Shown in pieces: positions 33,733-40,430 of a stretch of 64,000 bases of DNA. This stretch comes from Flavobacterium sp. (lineage in GTDB: Bacteria > Bacteroidota > Bacteroidia > Flavobacteriales > Flavobacteriaceae). The position numbers and the translations under genes are program-made. The notes beneath the pieces are model-generated. The model was given only the letters and a program-made list of their open reading frames with translations, was not told where the DNA came from and did no database searches. Position 1 is the first letter of the stretch. Each line of letters opens with the position of its first letter. The stretch lies in contig NZ_CP136574.1 in NCBI RefSeq assembly GCF_035195345.1, positions 2,471,871 through 2,535,870 of the forward strand, read 5' to 3'.

Positions 33733-35586
33733 TTTGTTACCAATCATTCGTTCATTAAAGGATTGGATATAGGCTTTAATAAACGTTTCCATTTCGGTAG
33801 CTTTTGCTTTTTCGGTTTTGATTAAATTGGTTTTTAGCAATTCATCTTTCTTAAAATTATACATTGCTAACGATTTTTTTCCGTCGAAAGCTAAGTAATA
33901 ATCGCCTGAAATGTAATGGTAAATGTTATCTAAATAATACACTACAAAATCTTTTTCAGACAGATAAGATTTTCCATAGGTGATCATTTTACTTTTTATA
34001 TTCAAATAATCAATTATCGAAGGCATAATGTCAATTTGCTGTAAATTTTTCTGATTTTTTCCTACAATTGATGGATTTGACGGATCGAAAAATAAGATTG
34101 GCACTCTGAATTTTCCAACATTTGTTTTGAATTTTTTCTCTGTTGGTTCCGAAGAAGTATGGTCGGAAGTAATTACGAATAAGGTATTTTTATACCAATC
34201 TTCCTTTGAAGCTGTTTCAAAAAAGCGCTTTAGTGCATTGTCAGCATAGGCAATACTTTCATGAATTTTTGTAGTTCCTTTTGGAAATTTTCCTTTGTAT
34301 TTTTCAGGAATAATGTACGGATTATGAGATGAAATGGTGAAAATTGTACTAAAAAAAGGTTGTTTAAATTCGGTCATTTTAGCCGAAAAATACTGCATAA
34401 ATTCTTCATCAAAAATCCCCCATCTTCCATCAAAAGCTTCCGGACCTACATATTCATTTTTCCCATAATAAGTATCAAAACCAGCAACTTTACAATATTG
34501 GTCAAAATTCTGACTTCCGTTAAAAGCACCATGAAAAAAAGCGGTTTGATAACCATTTGCTTTTAAAATTTTTGGCAAACCATATACTTCATTAATAGAA
34601 TAACTTGATGTAATTAACGAATTGTTCATCAAACTCGGAATACTTGAAAGGGTAGAAGGAACCGCGTCAATAGATAGTTTTCCATTGGCAAAGCCATTTT
34701 CGAAAAACAGCGATTTTTCAATTAATCCATCTAAAAAAGGGGTTTGTCCACGTTGAATATTTTCTCTTCCGAAACTTTCTAAAATAATGATAACTACATT
34801 TTTTTTATTTGGATTTTCGCTTGATGTAATTTCGGTAATTGGATTGAAAATTTGGTTTAATTCCGTTTCTGAAAAATATTTTGGTGATTCTAATGTTTCT
34901 TTTTTACCAATAGTTTTTAGAATACAAAAAGGCGTATTCAATACAATTGCCGATTGATTAATCGATCCATAATTCACAGCATCAACAATTCGCAATGGTT
35001 TTTTCTGAAAACCACCACGACCTAACAAGAAAACAAAACCCATTAAAACAATAAATATTCCTGATTGTTTTGCAATTTGTGACCAGTTTGCACTTTGTTC
35101 GCTTGCTGATTTTAGATTAGCAATCATTTTCCAAAACCCAAAACCCAAAAGAATTGCTAATAACGGCAAATGCCAAAACTCAACTAAAAAAGAAAAAATT
35201 AAGCCGCCAATTTCATTTTCCATTCCGCTTGCTGTAATCATGCCAAAAGTACTTCTTCTTCCGGTGAATTTATAATATTCGAAATCAACAAAATTGGTTA
35301 AGATGAAGATGAGATTCACGATGAAAAATCCAATTTTCAAATACTTTTGATAGTTGGGTTTGTATTTAAAATTACCTGGAATAAAATGTAGAAGCGCAAA
35401 AACTAAATTAATGTATGCAATTGCCGATAAATCAAAATGAATACCACCTAAAAAACCTTTAGCTGAAATGTTTTCAAAGGCATTTTTATTAAAAAAGTAA
35501 AATAACAAACGACAGATTTGGTAAACAAAAAGAACAATAAAAAAACGATTGAAAAATAGTTTTACACTGCTAAAATAGTTTGACAT
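33718..35586 (-). CDS. LTA synthase-like periplasmic phosphoglycerol transferase (alkaline phosphatase superfamily)
   Basis: 622 residues. About five membrane helices fill residues 8-195. A large periplasmic sulfatase-fold domain begins near residue 250. Metal and catalytic positions: Glu in VVIIILESFGRENIQRG (about 265-281), the nucleophile region ANGKLSIDAVPSTLSSIPSL (Ser where LtaS has Thr nearby), and TSDHTSS near residue 487. Gram-negative homologues (OpgB type) move phosphoglycerol or phosphoethanolamine onto envelope glycans; lipoteichoic acid is not expected here. Its position in the glycan block fits LPS or capsule decoration. Confidence 0.87.
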   Translation of the reverse strand: MSNYFSSVKLFFNRFFIVLFVYQICRLLFYFFNKNAFENISAKGFLGGIHFDLSAIAYINLVFALLHFIPGNFKYKPNYQKYLKIGFFIVNLIFILTNFVDFEYYKFTGRRSTFGMITASGMENEIGGLIFSFLVEFWHLPLLAILLGFGFWKMIANLKSASEQSANWSQIAKQSGIFIVLMGFVFLLGRGGFQKKPLRIVDAVNYGSINQSAIVLNTPFCILKTIGKKETLESPKYFSETELNQIFNPITEITSSENPNKKNVVIIILESFGRENIQRGQTPFLDGLIEKSLFFENGFANGKLSIDAVPSTLSSIPSLMNNSLITSSYSINEVYGLPKILKANGYQTAFFHGAFNGSQNFDQYCKVAGFDTYYGKNEYVGPEAFDGRWGIFDEEFMQYFSAKMTEFKQPFFSTIFTISSHNPYIIPEKYKGKFPKGTTKIHESIAYADNALKRFFETASKEDWYKNTLFVITSDHTSSEPTEKKFKTNVGKFRVPILFFDPSNPSIVGKNQKNLQQIDIMPSIIDYLNIKSKMITYGKSYLSEKDFVVYYLDNIYHYISGDYYLAFDGKKSLAMYNFKKDELLKTNLIKTEKAKATEMETFIKAYIQSFNERMIGNKLTLQ

Positions 35587-35660
35587 AAAATGGTAATTTT
35601 TAGCAAATTTAACTATTCATGCAAAATTTACAATTTATTTACCTTTAATTTACTTTTAAA

Positions 35661-35708
35661 AGAAAATAAAAATTCCAATCCATAACAATTTTGTCATGAA
35701 TTGGAATT
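35661..35708 (-). terminator. Rho-independent terminator of dapD
   Basis: AATTCCAAT (35671-35679) pairs perfectly with ATTGGAATT (35700-35708), and the inner segment (CATAACAA/TTGTCATG) adds almost eight more pairs. The minus-strand T-rich tail corresponds to 35661-35670. Confidence 0.75.
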
Positions 35709-35741
35709 CAACTTTATACTTTGTGCTTTTACTTCGTACTT
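35709..35741. repeat. Short-word repeat after dapD (ACTTT / ACTTCGT words)
   Basis: ACTTTAT-ACTTTGT-GCTTTT-ACTTCGT-ACTTTAAA: five loose copies with a period of 6-8 nt between the dapD stop and its terminator. Confidence 0.45.
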
Positions 35742-35745
35742 TAAA

Positions 35746-36561
35746 TTATACCGCTACATTATATTCTCTCAAAGCATCATTTAAAGAAGTCTTCAAGTCT
35801 GTTGAAGGTTTTCTTTGTCCAATGATGATGGCACAAGGTACTTGATAATCTCCCGCTGGGAATTTTTTCGTATAACTTCCTGGAATTACTACCGAGCGAG
35901 CCGGAACAACACCTTTGTATTCTATTGGCTCATCGCCTGTAACATCAATAATTTTGGTAGAACCTGTCAAACATACATTCGCACCTAAAACCGCTTCTTT
36001 TCCTACGTGAACACCTTCCACCACAATACATCTTGAACCAACGAAAGCACCATCTTCGATAATTACGGGAGCGGCCTGTAAAGGTTCTAAAACTCCTCCA
36101 ATTCCAACACCTCCACTCAAATGTACATGTTTTCCAATTTGCGCACAACTTCCTACTGTTGCCCATGTATCTACCATCGTACCTTCATCAACATAAGCGC
36201 CAATATTTACATAACTTGGCATTAAAATTACTCCCGAAGAAATGTATGCACCATATCTTGCCACTGCATTTGGAACTACACGAATTCCTTTTTCTGCATA
36301 ATTGCGTTTCAACAACATTTTGTCATGATATTCAAAAATACCTGATTCCCAAGTTTCCATTTTTTGAATTGGGAAGTACATTACTACTGCTTTTTTAACC
36401 CATTCGTTTACTTGCCAGCCATTTTCAATTGGTTCAGCAACACGAAGTTTTCCGCTATCTAATAATTCGATAACTTCTTTTATAGCTTTTTGTGTAGGTT
36501 CTTCTTGTAATAAAGCACGATTTTCCCATGCTTGCTCTATTGTTGCTTGTAAATTTATCAT
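35746..36561 (-). CDS. dapD: 2,3,4,5-tetrahydropyridine-2,6-dicarboxylate N-succinyltransferase
   Basis: 271 residues from the ATG at 36561 (a TTG three codons upstream is less likely). N-terminal helical domain, then a left-handed beta-helix of hexapeptide repeats (about 100-235: VMPSYVNIGAYVDEGTMVDTWATVGSCAQIG and so on) with the conserved GGVGIGGVLEP loop. DapD makes N-succinyl-2-amino-6-oxopimelate in the succinylase branch of lysine/diaminopimelate synthesis, feeding peptidoglycan. Divergent from ruvX and monocistronic, with its own terminator. Confidence 0.96.
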   Translation of the reverse strand: MINLQATIEQAWENRALLQEEPTQKAIKEVIELLDSGKLRVAEPIENGWQVNEWVKKAVVMYFPIQKMETWESGIFEYHDKMLLKRNYAEKGIRVVPNAVARYGAYISSGVILMPSYVNIGAYVDEGTMVDTWATVGSCAQIGKHVHLSGGVGIGGVLEPLQAAPVIIEDGAFVGSRCIVVEGVHVGKEAVLGANVCLTGSTKIIDVTGDEPIEYKGVVPARSVVIPGSYTKKFPAGDYQVPCAIIIGQRKPSTDLKTSLNDALREYNVAV

Positions 36562-36581
36562 AGTTTTCAAAATTTGTGTAG

Positions 36582-36589
36582 CAAAGATA
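36582..36589 (-). promoter_or_regulatory. Candidate -7 element of dapD (TATCTTTG)
   Basis: The minus strand reads TATCTTTG followed by C, 20 nt before the dapD ATG. No TTG at -33. Confidence 0.5.
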
Positions 36590-36656
36590 AATCATTTGTT
36601 TTAAAGCTAAAATGAATAGTTTAAAGTTTGGGGTCTATTTTGTTAAACAAATGCCT

Positions 36657-36664
36657 TATTTTTG
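36657..36664 (+). promoter_or_regulatory. Candidate -7 element of ruvX (TATTTTTG)
   Basis: TATTTTTG lies 13 nt before the ATG at 36678. TTTTG at 36638-36642 is 14 nt upstream, slightly short for -33. The box rules out the longer frame that starts at 36612. Confidence 0.5.
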
Positions 36665-36677
36665 TAAAAAAAATAAA

Positions 36678-37091
36678 ATGCCAAGAATTTTAGCTATAGA
36701 TTACGGAATCAAACGAACAGGTATTGCTGTAACCGATGAAATGCAAATGATAGCTTTTGGGCTCACTACAATTCCATCTGAAACTGCAATAGCTTTTTTA
36801 AAAGACTATTTTTCAAAAGAAAAAGTAGCCTGCGTAATCGTTGGTGAACCGAAACAAATGGATGGAACGCCTTCACAGAGTGCTGAAATTATCAATGCCT
36901 TTGTAGTAAAATTTAAAACAGCTTTTCCTGAAATTCAGGTAGATAGAGTAGACGAGCGTTTTACCTCTAAAATGGCATTTCAAACCATGATTGATAGCGG
37001 TTTAAAAAAGAAACAACGTCAAAATAAAGCTTTAGTAGACGAAATTGCCGCAACAATTATGTTGCAAGATTATTTACATTATAAAAAATAG
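36678..37091 (+). CDS. ruvX: Putative pre-16S rRNA nuclease / Holliday junction resolvase-like RuvX (YqgF)
   Basis: 137 residues from the ATG at 36678, the family's usual length. RNase H-like fold: LAIDYGIKRTGIAVTD (first catalytic Asp), VGEPKQMDGTPSQSA, VDERFTSKMA (Glu/Arg) and a C-terminal DEIAATIMLQ with the last catalytic Asp. E. coli YqgF processes the 5' end of 16S rRNA; resolvase activity has also been proposed. The def gene follows, with its -7 box touching the ruvX stop codon. Confidence 0.92.
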   Translation: MPRILAIDYGIKRTGIAVTDEMQMIAFGLTTIPSETAIAFLKDYFSKEKVACVIVGEPKQMDGTPSQSAEIINAFVVKFKTAFPEIQVDRVDERFTSKMAFQTMIDSGLKKKQRQNKALVDEIAATIMLQDYLHYKK

Positions 37092-37099
37092 TACTTTTG
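37092..37099 (+). promoter_or_regulatory. Candidate -7 element of def (TACTTTTG)
   Basis: TACTTTTG follows directly after the ruvX TAG, 25 nt before the def ATG. No clear TTG at the right spacing. Confidence 0.45.
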
Positions 37100-37124
37100 C
37101 ATTTTTAAAATTAATACGATTACC

Positions 37125-37712
37125 ATGATTTTACCAATATACGGATACGGAGAACCAGTTTTACGAAAAGTTTGTGAGGACATTACTACTGAATATCCGA
37201 ATCTAAAAGAAACAATAGCTAATATGTATGATACAATGTATCACGCACATGGTGTTGGTTTGGCTGCTCCACAAGTTGGTTTGCCAATTCGTTTGTTTAT
37301 TGTTGATACCGAACCTTTTAGTGATAGCGATGACGTTTCTAAAGAAGAAGCGGCTTTAATGAAAGATTTCAAGAAAACGTTCATTAACGCAAAAATCATC
37401 AAAGAAGAAGGTGATGTTTGGGGATTTAATGAAGGTTGTTTGAGTATTCCAGATGTGCGTGAGGATGTTTTTCGTCATGACACCATTACTATTGAATATT
37501 TTGATGAGGATTTCAATAAAAAAACAGAAGTGTATGATGGGTTAATTGCTCGTGTTATCCAACATGAGTATGATCATATTGAAGGAATTTTATTTACCGA
37601 TCATTTATCCATGTTGAAAAAGAAGTTAATTGGGAAAAAATTGCAAAACATTATGGATGGTAAAGCAAGACCCGATTATAAAATGAAATATGTAAACAAA
37701 AAAGGGCGTTAA
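37125..37712 (+). CDS. def: Peptide deformylase
   Basis: 195 residues. The three class motifs are intact: GVGLAAPQVG (motif 1, about 45-54), EGCLSIP (motif 2, about 105-111, metal Cys) and QHEYDHIEG (motif 3, about 146-154, metal His pair and catalytic Glu). It removes the formyl group from new N-termini. An insertion (FSDSDDVSKEEAALM) after the first half is seen in Bacteroidota PDFs. Confidence 0.96.
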   Translation: MILPIYGYGEPVLRKVCEDITTEYPNLKETIANMYDTMYHAHGVGLAAPQVGLPIRLFIVDTEPFSDSDDVSKEEAALMKDFKKTFINAKIIKEEGDVWGFNEGCLSIPDVREDVFRHDTITIEYFDEDFNKKTEVYDGLIARVIQHEYDHIEGILFTDHLSMLKKKLIGKKLQNIMDGKARPDYKMKYVNKKGR

Positions 37713-37760
37713 GTTATGATTAGTAACTAGCGAAAAGTAAATAACTATTTTAACTAAACT

Positions 37761-37791
37761 TTTTCACTTTTCACTTTTCACTTTTCACTTT
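37761..37791. repeat. Perfect heptamer tandem repeat TTTTCAC x4
   Basis: Four head-to-tail copies of TTTTCAC (37761-37788) plus TTT. The upstream GCGAAAAGTAAA (about 37729-37740) is partly complementary, so a hairpin can form. It directly precedes the -7 box of the DUF5606 gene. Confidence 0.8.
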
Positions 37792-37797
37792 AAATAA

Positions 37798-37805
37798 TAT
37801 ATTTG
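37798..37805 (+). promoter_or_regulatory. Candidate -7 element of the DUF5606 gene (TATATTTG)
   Basis: TATATTTG followed by CC, 22 nt before the ATG at 37828. The place where a -33 TTG would be is occupied by the TTTTCAC repeat. Confidence 0.5.
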
Positions 37806-37827
37806 CCAACCTTAACAATTAAGTAAC

Positions 37828-38259
37828 ATGAGTATTCAAAAAATATTAGCAGTTTCTGGAAAACCAGGATTATATGAATTAAAAATTCAAACACGTACCG
37901 GATTTGTTGCTGAATCTTTATTAGATGGCAAAAAAATAACGGTAGGAATGAGAGCCAATGTAAGTTTGTTGTCAGAAATTGCAGTGTACACCTATTCTGA
38001 AGAAGTGCGTTTAGCAGAAGTATTAAAAGCTATTGCTACGAAAGAAAACGACGGTTTGGCGATGTCTCACAAAGAAGACGATGCGAAATTAAAAGCTTAT
38101 TTCAGAGAAATTTTACCAGAATTTGATGAAGACAGAGTATATACGTCTGACATCAAGAAAATCTTAAATTGGTACAATTTGTTACAACCTAAAGGTTTCG
38201 TTTCATTAGAAGCGTTATCTAAAGAAGTAAAAGAAGAAGAAACTCCAGCAGCTGAATAA
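37828..38259 (+). CDS. DUF5606 domain-containing protein
   Basis: 143 residues, soluble. SIQKILAVSGKPGLYELKIQTRTGFVAESLLDGKKITVG at the N-terminus is the conserved core of this Bacteroidota-restricted family. The central MSHKEDDAKLKAYFREILPEFDEDRVYTSDIKKILNWYNLL follows, and the tail is acidic. The N-terminal part has the look of a small beta-barrel. Function is unknown. It is framed by its own candidate promoter and a terminator at 38281. Confidence 0.85.
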   Translation: MSIQKILAVSGKPGLYELKIQTRTGFVAESLLDGKKITVGMRANVSLLSEIAVYTYSEEVRLAEVLKAIATKENDGLAMSHKEDDAKLKAYFREILPEFDEDRVYTSDIKKILNWYNLLQPKGFVSLEALSKEVKEEETPAAE

Positions 38260-38280
38260 GCATTTGAAAAAATATACTTT

Positions 38281-38312
38281 AAAATCCTGCGTTTTCCACG
38301 TGGGATTTTTTA
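38281..38312 (+). terminator. Rho-independent terminator of the DUF5606 gene
   Basis: AAAATCC (38281-38287) pairs with GGATTTT (38303-38309), with an inner CGT/ACG pair around TTTCC, followed by a T run. Confidence 0.75.
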
Positions 38313-38357
38313 TTTTTACATAAACAAGTGCAAAAATCAAATTCAAGAACAATTTCA

Positions 38358-38389
38358 AACTTGAAACCTGAAACTTGAAACTTGGAACA
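38358..38389. repeat. Dispersed short-word repeat (AAACTTGAAAC words), copy matching 25761-25792 inverted
   Basis: AACTTGAAACC-TGAAACTTGAAAC-TTGGAACA: 32 nt, 28 of which match the reverse complement of 25761-25792. AAACTTGGAAC at 38378-38388 also occurs twice in the other arm of that element. It lies just before mazG. Confidence 0.75.
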
Positions 38390-38401
38390 AAAAACAAAAT
38401 C

Positions 38402-39175
38402 ATGAACACACGCCAACAACAACTACAAGCTTTCAACCGCCTTTTAGACATTATGGACGATTTACGCGAAAAATGTCCGTGGGATAAAAAGCAAACACTC
38501 GAAAGTTTACGTCATTTAACGATTGAAGAAACCTATGAATTAGGCGATGCTATTTTGGACAATGATTTGGAAGAAATCAAGAAAGAGTTGGGCGACGTTT
38601 TGTTACACATTGTGTTCTATGCAAAAATAGGTAGCGAAACCAATGCGTTTGATATTGGCGATGTAGCAAATTCCATTTGTGATAAATTAATCGATCGTCA
38701 CCCGCATATTTATGGCGATGTGGTAGTGGCTGACGAAGAAGAAGTAAAGCAAAATTGGGAAAAACTAAAACTGAAAGAAGGTAAGAAATCAGTTTTGGAA
38801 GGTGTACCAAAAAGTTTACCAGCATTAGTAAAAGCCAGTCGCATACAAGATAAAGTAAAAGGCGTTGGATTTGATTGGGAAGAACCGCATCAAGTGTGGG
38901 ACAAAGTACAAGAGGAACTAAACGAACTACAAGTTGAAGTGCAATCAGGCAACCAAGATAAAATAGAAGCCGAATTTGGCGATGTTTTGTTCTCCATGAT
39001 AAACTACGCAAGATTCCTAAAAGTAAACCCTGAAGATGCCTTAGAACGCACCAATAAAAAATTCATCAAGCGTTTCCAATATTTAGAAAGTAAAGCCACC
39101 GAATTAGGCAAACCTTTAATGGATATGACGTTGGCCGAAATGGATGTTTTTTGGGAAGAAGCGAAGAAGTTGTAG
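38402..39175 (+). CDS. mazG: Nucleoside triphosphate pyrophosphohydrolase MazG
   Basis: 257 residues from the ATG at 38402. Two tandem MazG domains. The first holds LREKCPWDKKQTLESLRHLTIEETYELGDAI, with EExxE/ExxD metal motifs completed by EIKKELGDVLLHIVFYA. The second holds WDKVQEELNELQVEV with EAEFGDVLFSMINYARF. The enzyme hydrolyses NTPs to NMP and pyrophosphate and, in E. coli, affects ppGpp-linked survival. Preceded by the word repeat and followed by a 176-bp repeat-rich gap. Confidence 0.95.
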   Translation: MNTRQQQLQAFNRLLDIMDDLREKCPWDKKQTLESLRHLTIEETYELGDAILDNDLEEIKKELGDVLLHIVFYAKIGSETNAFDIGDVANSICDKLIDRHPHIYGDVVVADEEEVKQNWEKLKLKEGKKSVLEGVPKSLPALVKASRIQDKVKGVGFDWEEPHQVWDKVQEELNELQVEVQSGNQDKIEAEFGDVLFSMINYARFLKVNPEDALERTNKKFIKRFQYLESKATELGKPLMDMTLAEMDVFWEEAKKL

Positions 39176-39351
39176 TGGTCAGTGTTCAGTCTCAGTGTTC
39201 AGTTTTAACGTTTAGTTTGTCATGCTGAAAGCATCTCTGTTTAAACACATAGTCACAATAGAAATACTTTGTTTATAATTTTAGTCCGAAGCTTTGGACG
39301 TTGCACTTTACATAGCGAACATTAGCGATTCGATAATTTAAAAATTTAATT
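39176..39351. repeat. Repeat-rich intergenic gap: TCAGTGTTCAGT tandem, GTCATGCTGAA-type element, GTCCGAAGCTTTGGAC near-palindrome
   Basis: TCAGTGTTCAGT occurs perfectly at 39179-39190 and 39192-39203. GTCATGCTGAAAGCATCT (39219-39236) looks like a shortened copy of the GTCATGCTGA...GCATCT elements I recall as common in Bacteroidota genomes. GTCCGAAGCTTTGGAC (39284-39299) is nearly self-complementary. TAGCGA occurs twice (39313, 39323). No reading frame. Confidence 0.6.
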
Positions 39352-39639
39352 ATGTACTACGCAGTAATTTTTACCTCTACCAGAACCGAAGTGGAAGCAG
39401 GTTATGCCGAAATGGCAATTAAAATGGTGGAATTAGCCAAAGCCCAACCCGGATATATAGGTATGGAAAGCGCTCGAAGCGAAATTGGAATTACCGTTTC
39501 GTATTGGGAAAGCTTGGAAGCCATAAAAAACTGGAAAGCCAATATGGAACATCTAGAAGCACAAGAAAAAGGTAAAACTACTTGGTACAAAAATTACAAA
39601 GTAAGAATTGCTAAAGTGGAGAGGGAATATGAGTTTTAA
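39352..39639 (+). CDS. Antibiotic biosynthesis monooxygenase (ABM) domain protein
   Basis: 95 residues, a single ferredoxin-like ABM domain: YYAVIFTSTRTEVEAGYAEMAIKMVELAKAQPGYIGMES...YWESLEAIKNWKAN. Family members include small cofactor-free monooxygenases and heme-degrading proteins, but many have no assigned activity. Full length for a single-domain member. No biosynthetic genes nearby. Confidence 0.85.
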   Translation: MYYAVIFTSTRTEVEAGYAEMAIKMVELAKAQPGYIGMESARSEIGITVSYWESLEAIKNWKANMEHLEAQEKGKTTWYKNYKVRIAKVEREYEF

Positions 39640-39772
39640 GTAATTTTAACGTTTCGCGGCTTTAAGAAGTTGCGTACTTCATTCACTGTCAATTACAAAT
39701 ATAAACAAAACTTTGATTCAACAATTTCCAATTCTGATAAATCCCAAGCCTAGCAATTTCTTGTAACTACTG
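39640..39772. other. Gene-free gap with no recognised element
   Basis: 133 bp between convergent genes. It contains AACGTTTCGCGGCTTTAAG (about 39648-39666), which is unusually GC-rich for this window, then plain AT-rich sequence. No terminator hairpin is evident. Confidence 0.35.
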
Positions 39773-40267
39773 TTACCTGTTGTTTATTTTACTGAATTTT
39801 TTAAATACATATCCATTATATTCAATTATAGAGTTGTCTTTTTCACTTGCTCCAGGAACTACTAAATAACCGATTTCATCGTCAAGGTCAAAATTTATTT
39901 TTAAGATCAAAAGCTCTAAAAATGTTTTTGAAAATAGTTTATTTATCATTTTCGGCATTTGTTTTAAAATCTTCTCGGCGTCAAACATGAAAAACATTTT
40001 ATTTGAATCCGTGGCATAAACTATTGGGACAATTGTAGTATTTTCAATTCTTTGATTATGCTCAACTGTGCAACTGTAAATTTCTCCACAGTTTAAATAA
40101 AAATACGGTTGGTTTAATTCTGCAAGATTCTGAAAATTGTGATTACCCTCACTAATATACAAGGCTATTTCAAATTGTTTTTGATTACAATTTGGGCATT
40201 TCAATTTTTCTCCGTCGAAAAAATATTCTTCTTTTTTACAATTCGGACAAATATGATAAATATCCAT
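39773..40267 (-). CDS. Hypothetical protein with N-terminal zinc ribbon
   Basis: 164 residues. Residues 7-27 carry CPNC and a second CPNC 15 residues later, a four-Cys zinc ribbon. The remainder is a mixed alpha/beta region (VPIVYATDSNKMFFMFDAEKILKQMPKMINKLFSKTFLELL) with no motif I recognise and no membrane segment. It stands alone between word-repeat gaps. Function unknown; the gene could be accessory rather than core. Confidence 0.7.
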   Translation of the reverse strand: MDIYHICPNCKKEEYFFDGEKLKCPNCNQKQFEIALYISEGNHNFQNLAELNQPYFYLNCGEIYSCTVEHNQRIENTTIVPIVYATDSNKMFFMFDAEKILKQMPKMINKLFSKTFLELLILKINFDLDDEIGYLVVPGASEKDNSIIEYNGYVFKKFSKINNR

Positions 40268-40395
40268 TTGATTACATTTAGGTTTTAATTAGCAGGTAAC
40301 TAGTAAATTACATTAAGTAATTATACAAAAATAACAAATTTCTTATAGTGCTTGCTGTAGTTTTTCTGCAGTTTCTGTTAAAGTTATAAACAAGC

Positions 40396-40425
40396 AAAAA
40401 AAATCCCGAGCCTAAACTCGGGATT
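40396..40425 (-). terminator. Rho-independent terminator of the DUF349 gene
   Basis: AATCCCGAG (40402-40410) pairs perfectly with CTCGGGATT (40417-40425) around a 6-nt loop, with eight T on the minus strand, 6 nt after the stop codon. Confidence 0.92.
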
Positions 40426-40430
40426 CTATC

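Noticed and set aside
33718..35586. Lipoteichoic acid synthesis
   Set aside because: The organism is Gram-negative by all other genes; the enzyme superfamily also modifies LPS and periplasmic glucans.
36612..36677. N-terminal extension of RuvX from the ATG at 36612
   Set aside because: A -7 box lies inside the extension and the family starts at the MPRILAIDYG position.
37761..37791. Possible CRISPR-like array (TTTTCAC x4)
   Set aside because: The unit is 7 nt with no spacers, and no cas gene is nearby; it is a simple tandem repeat.
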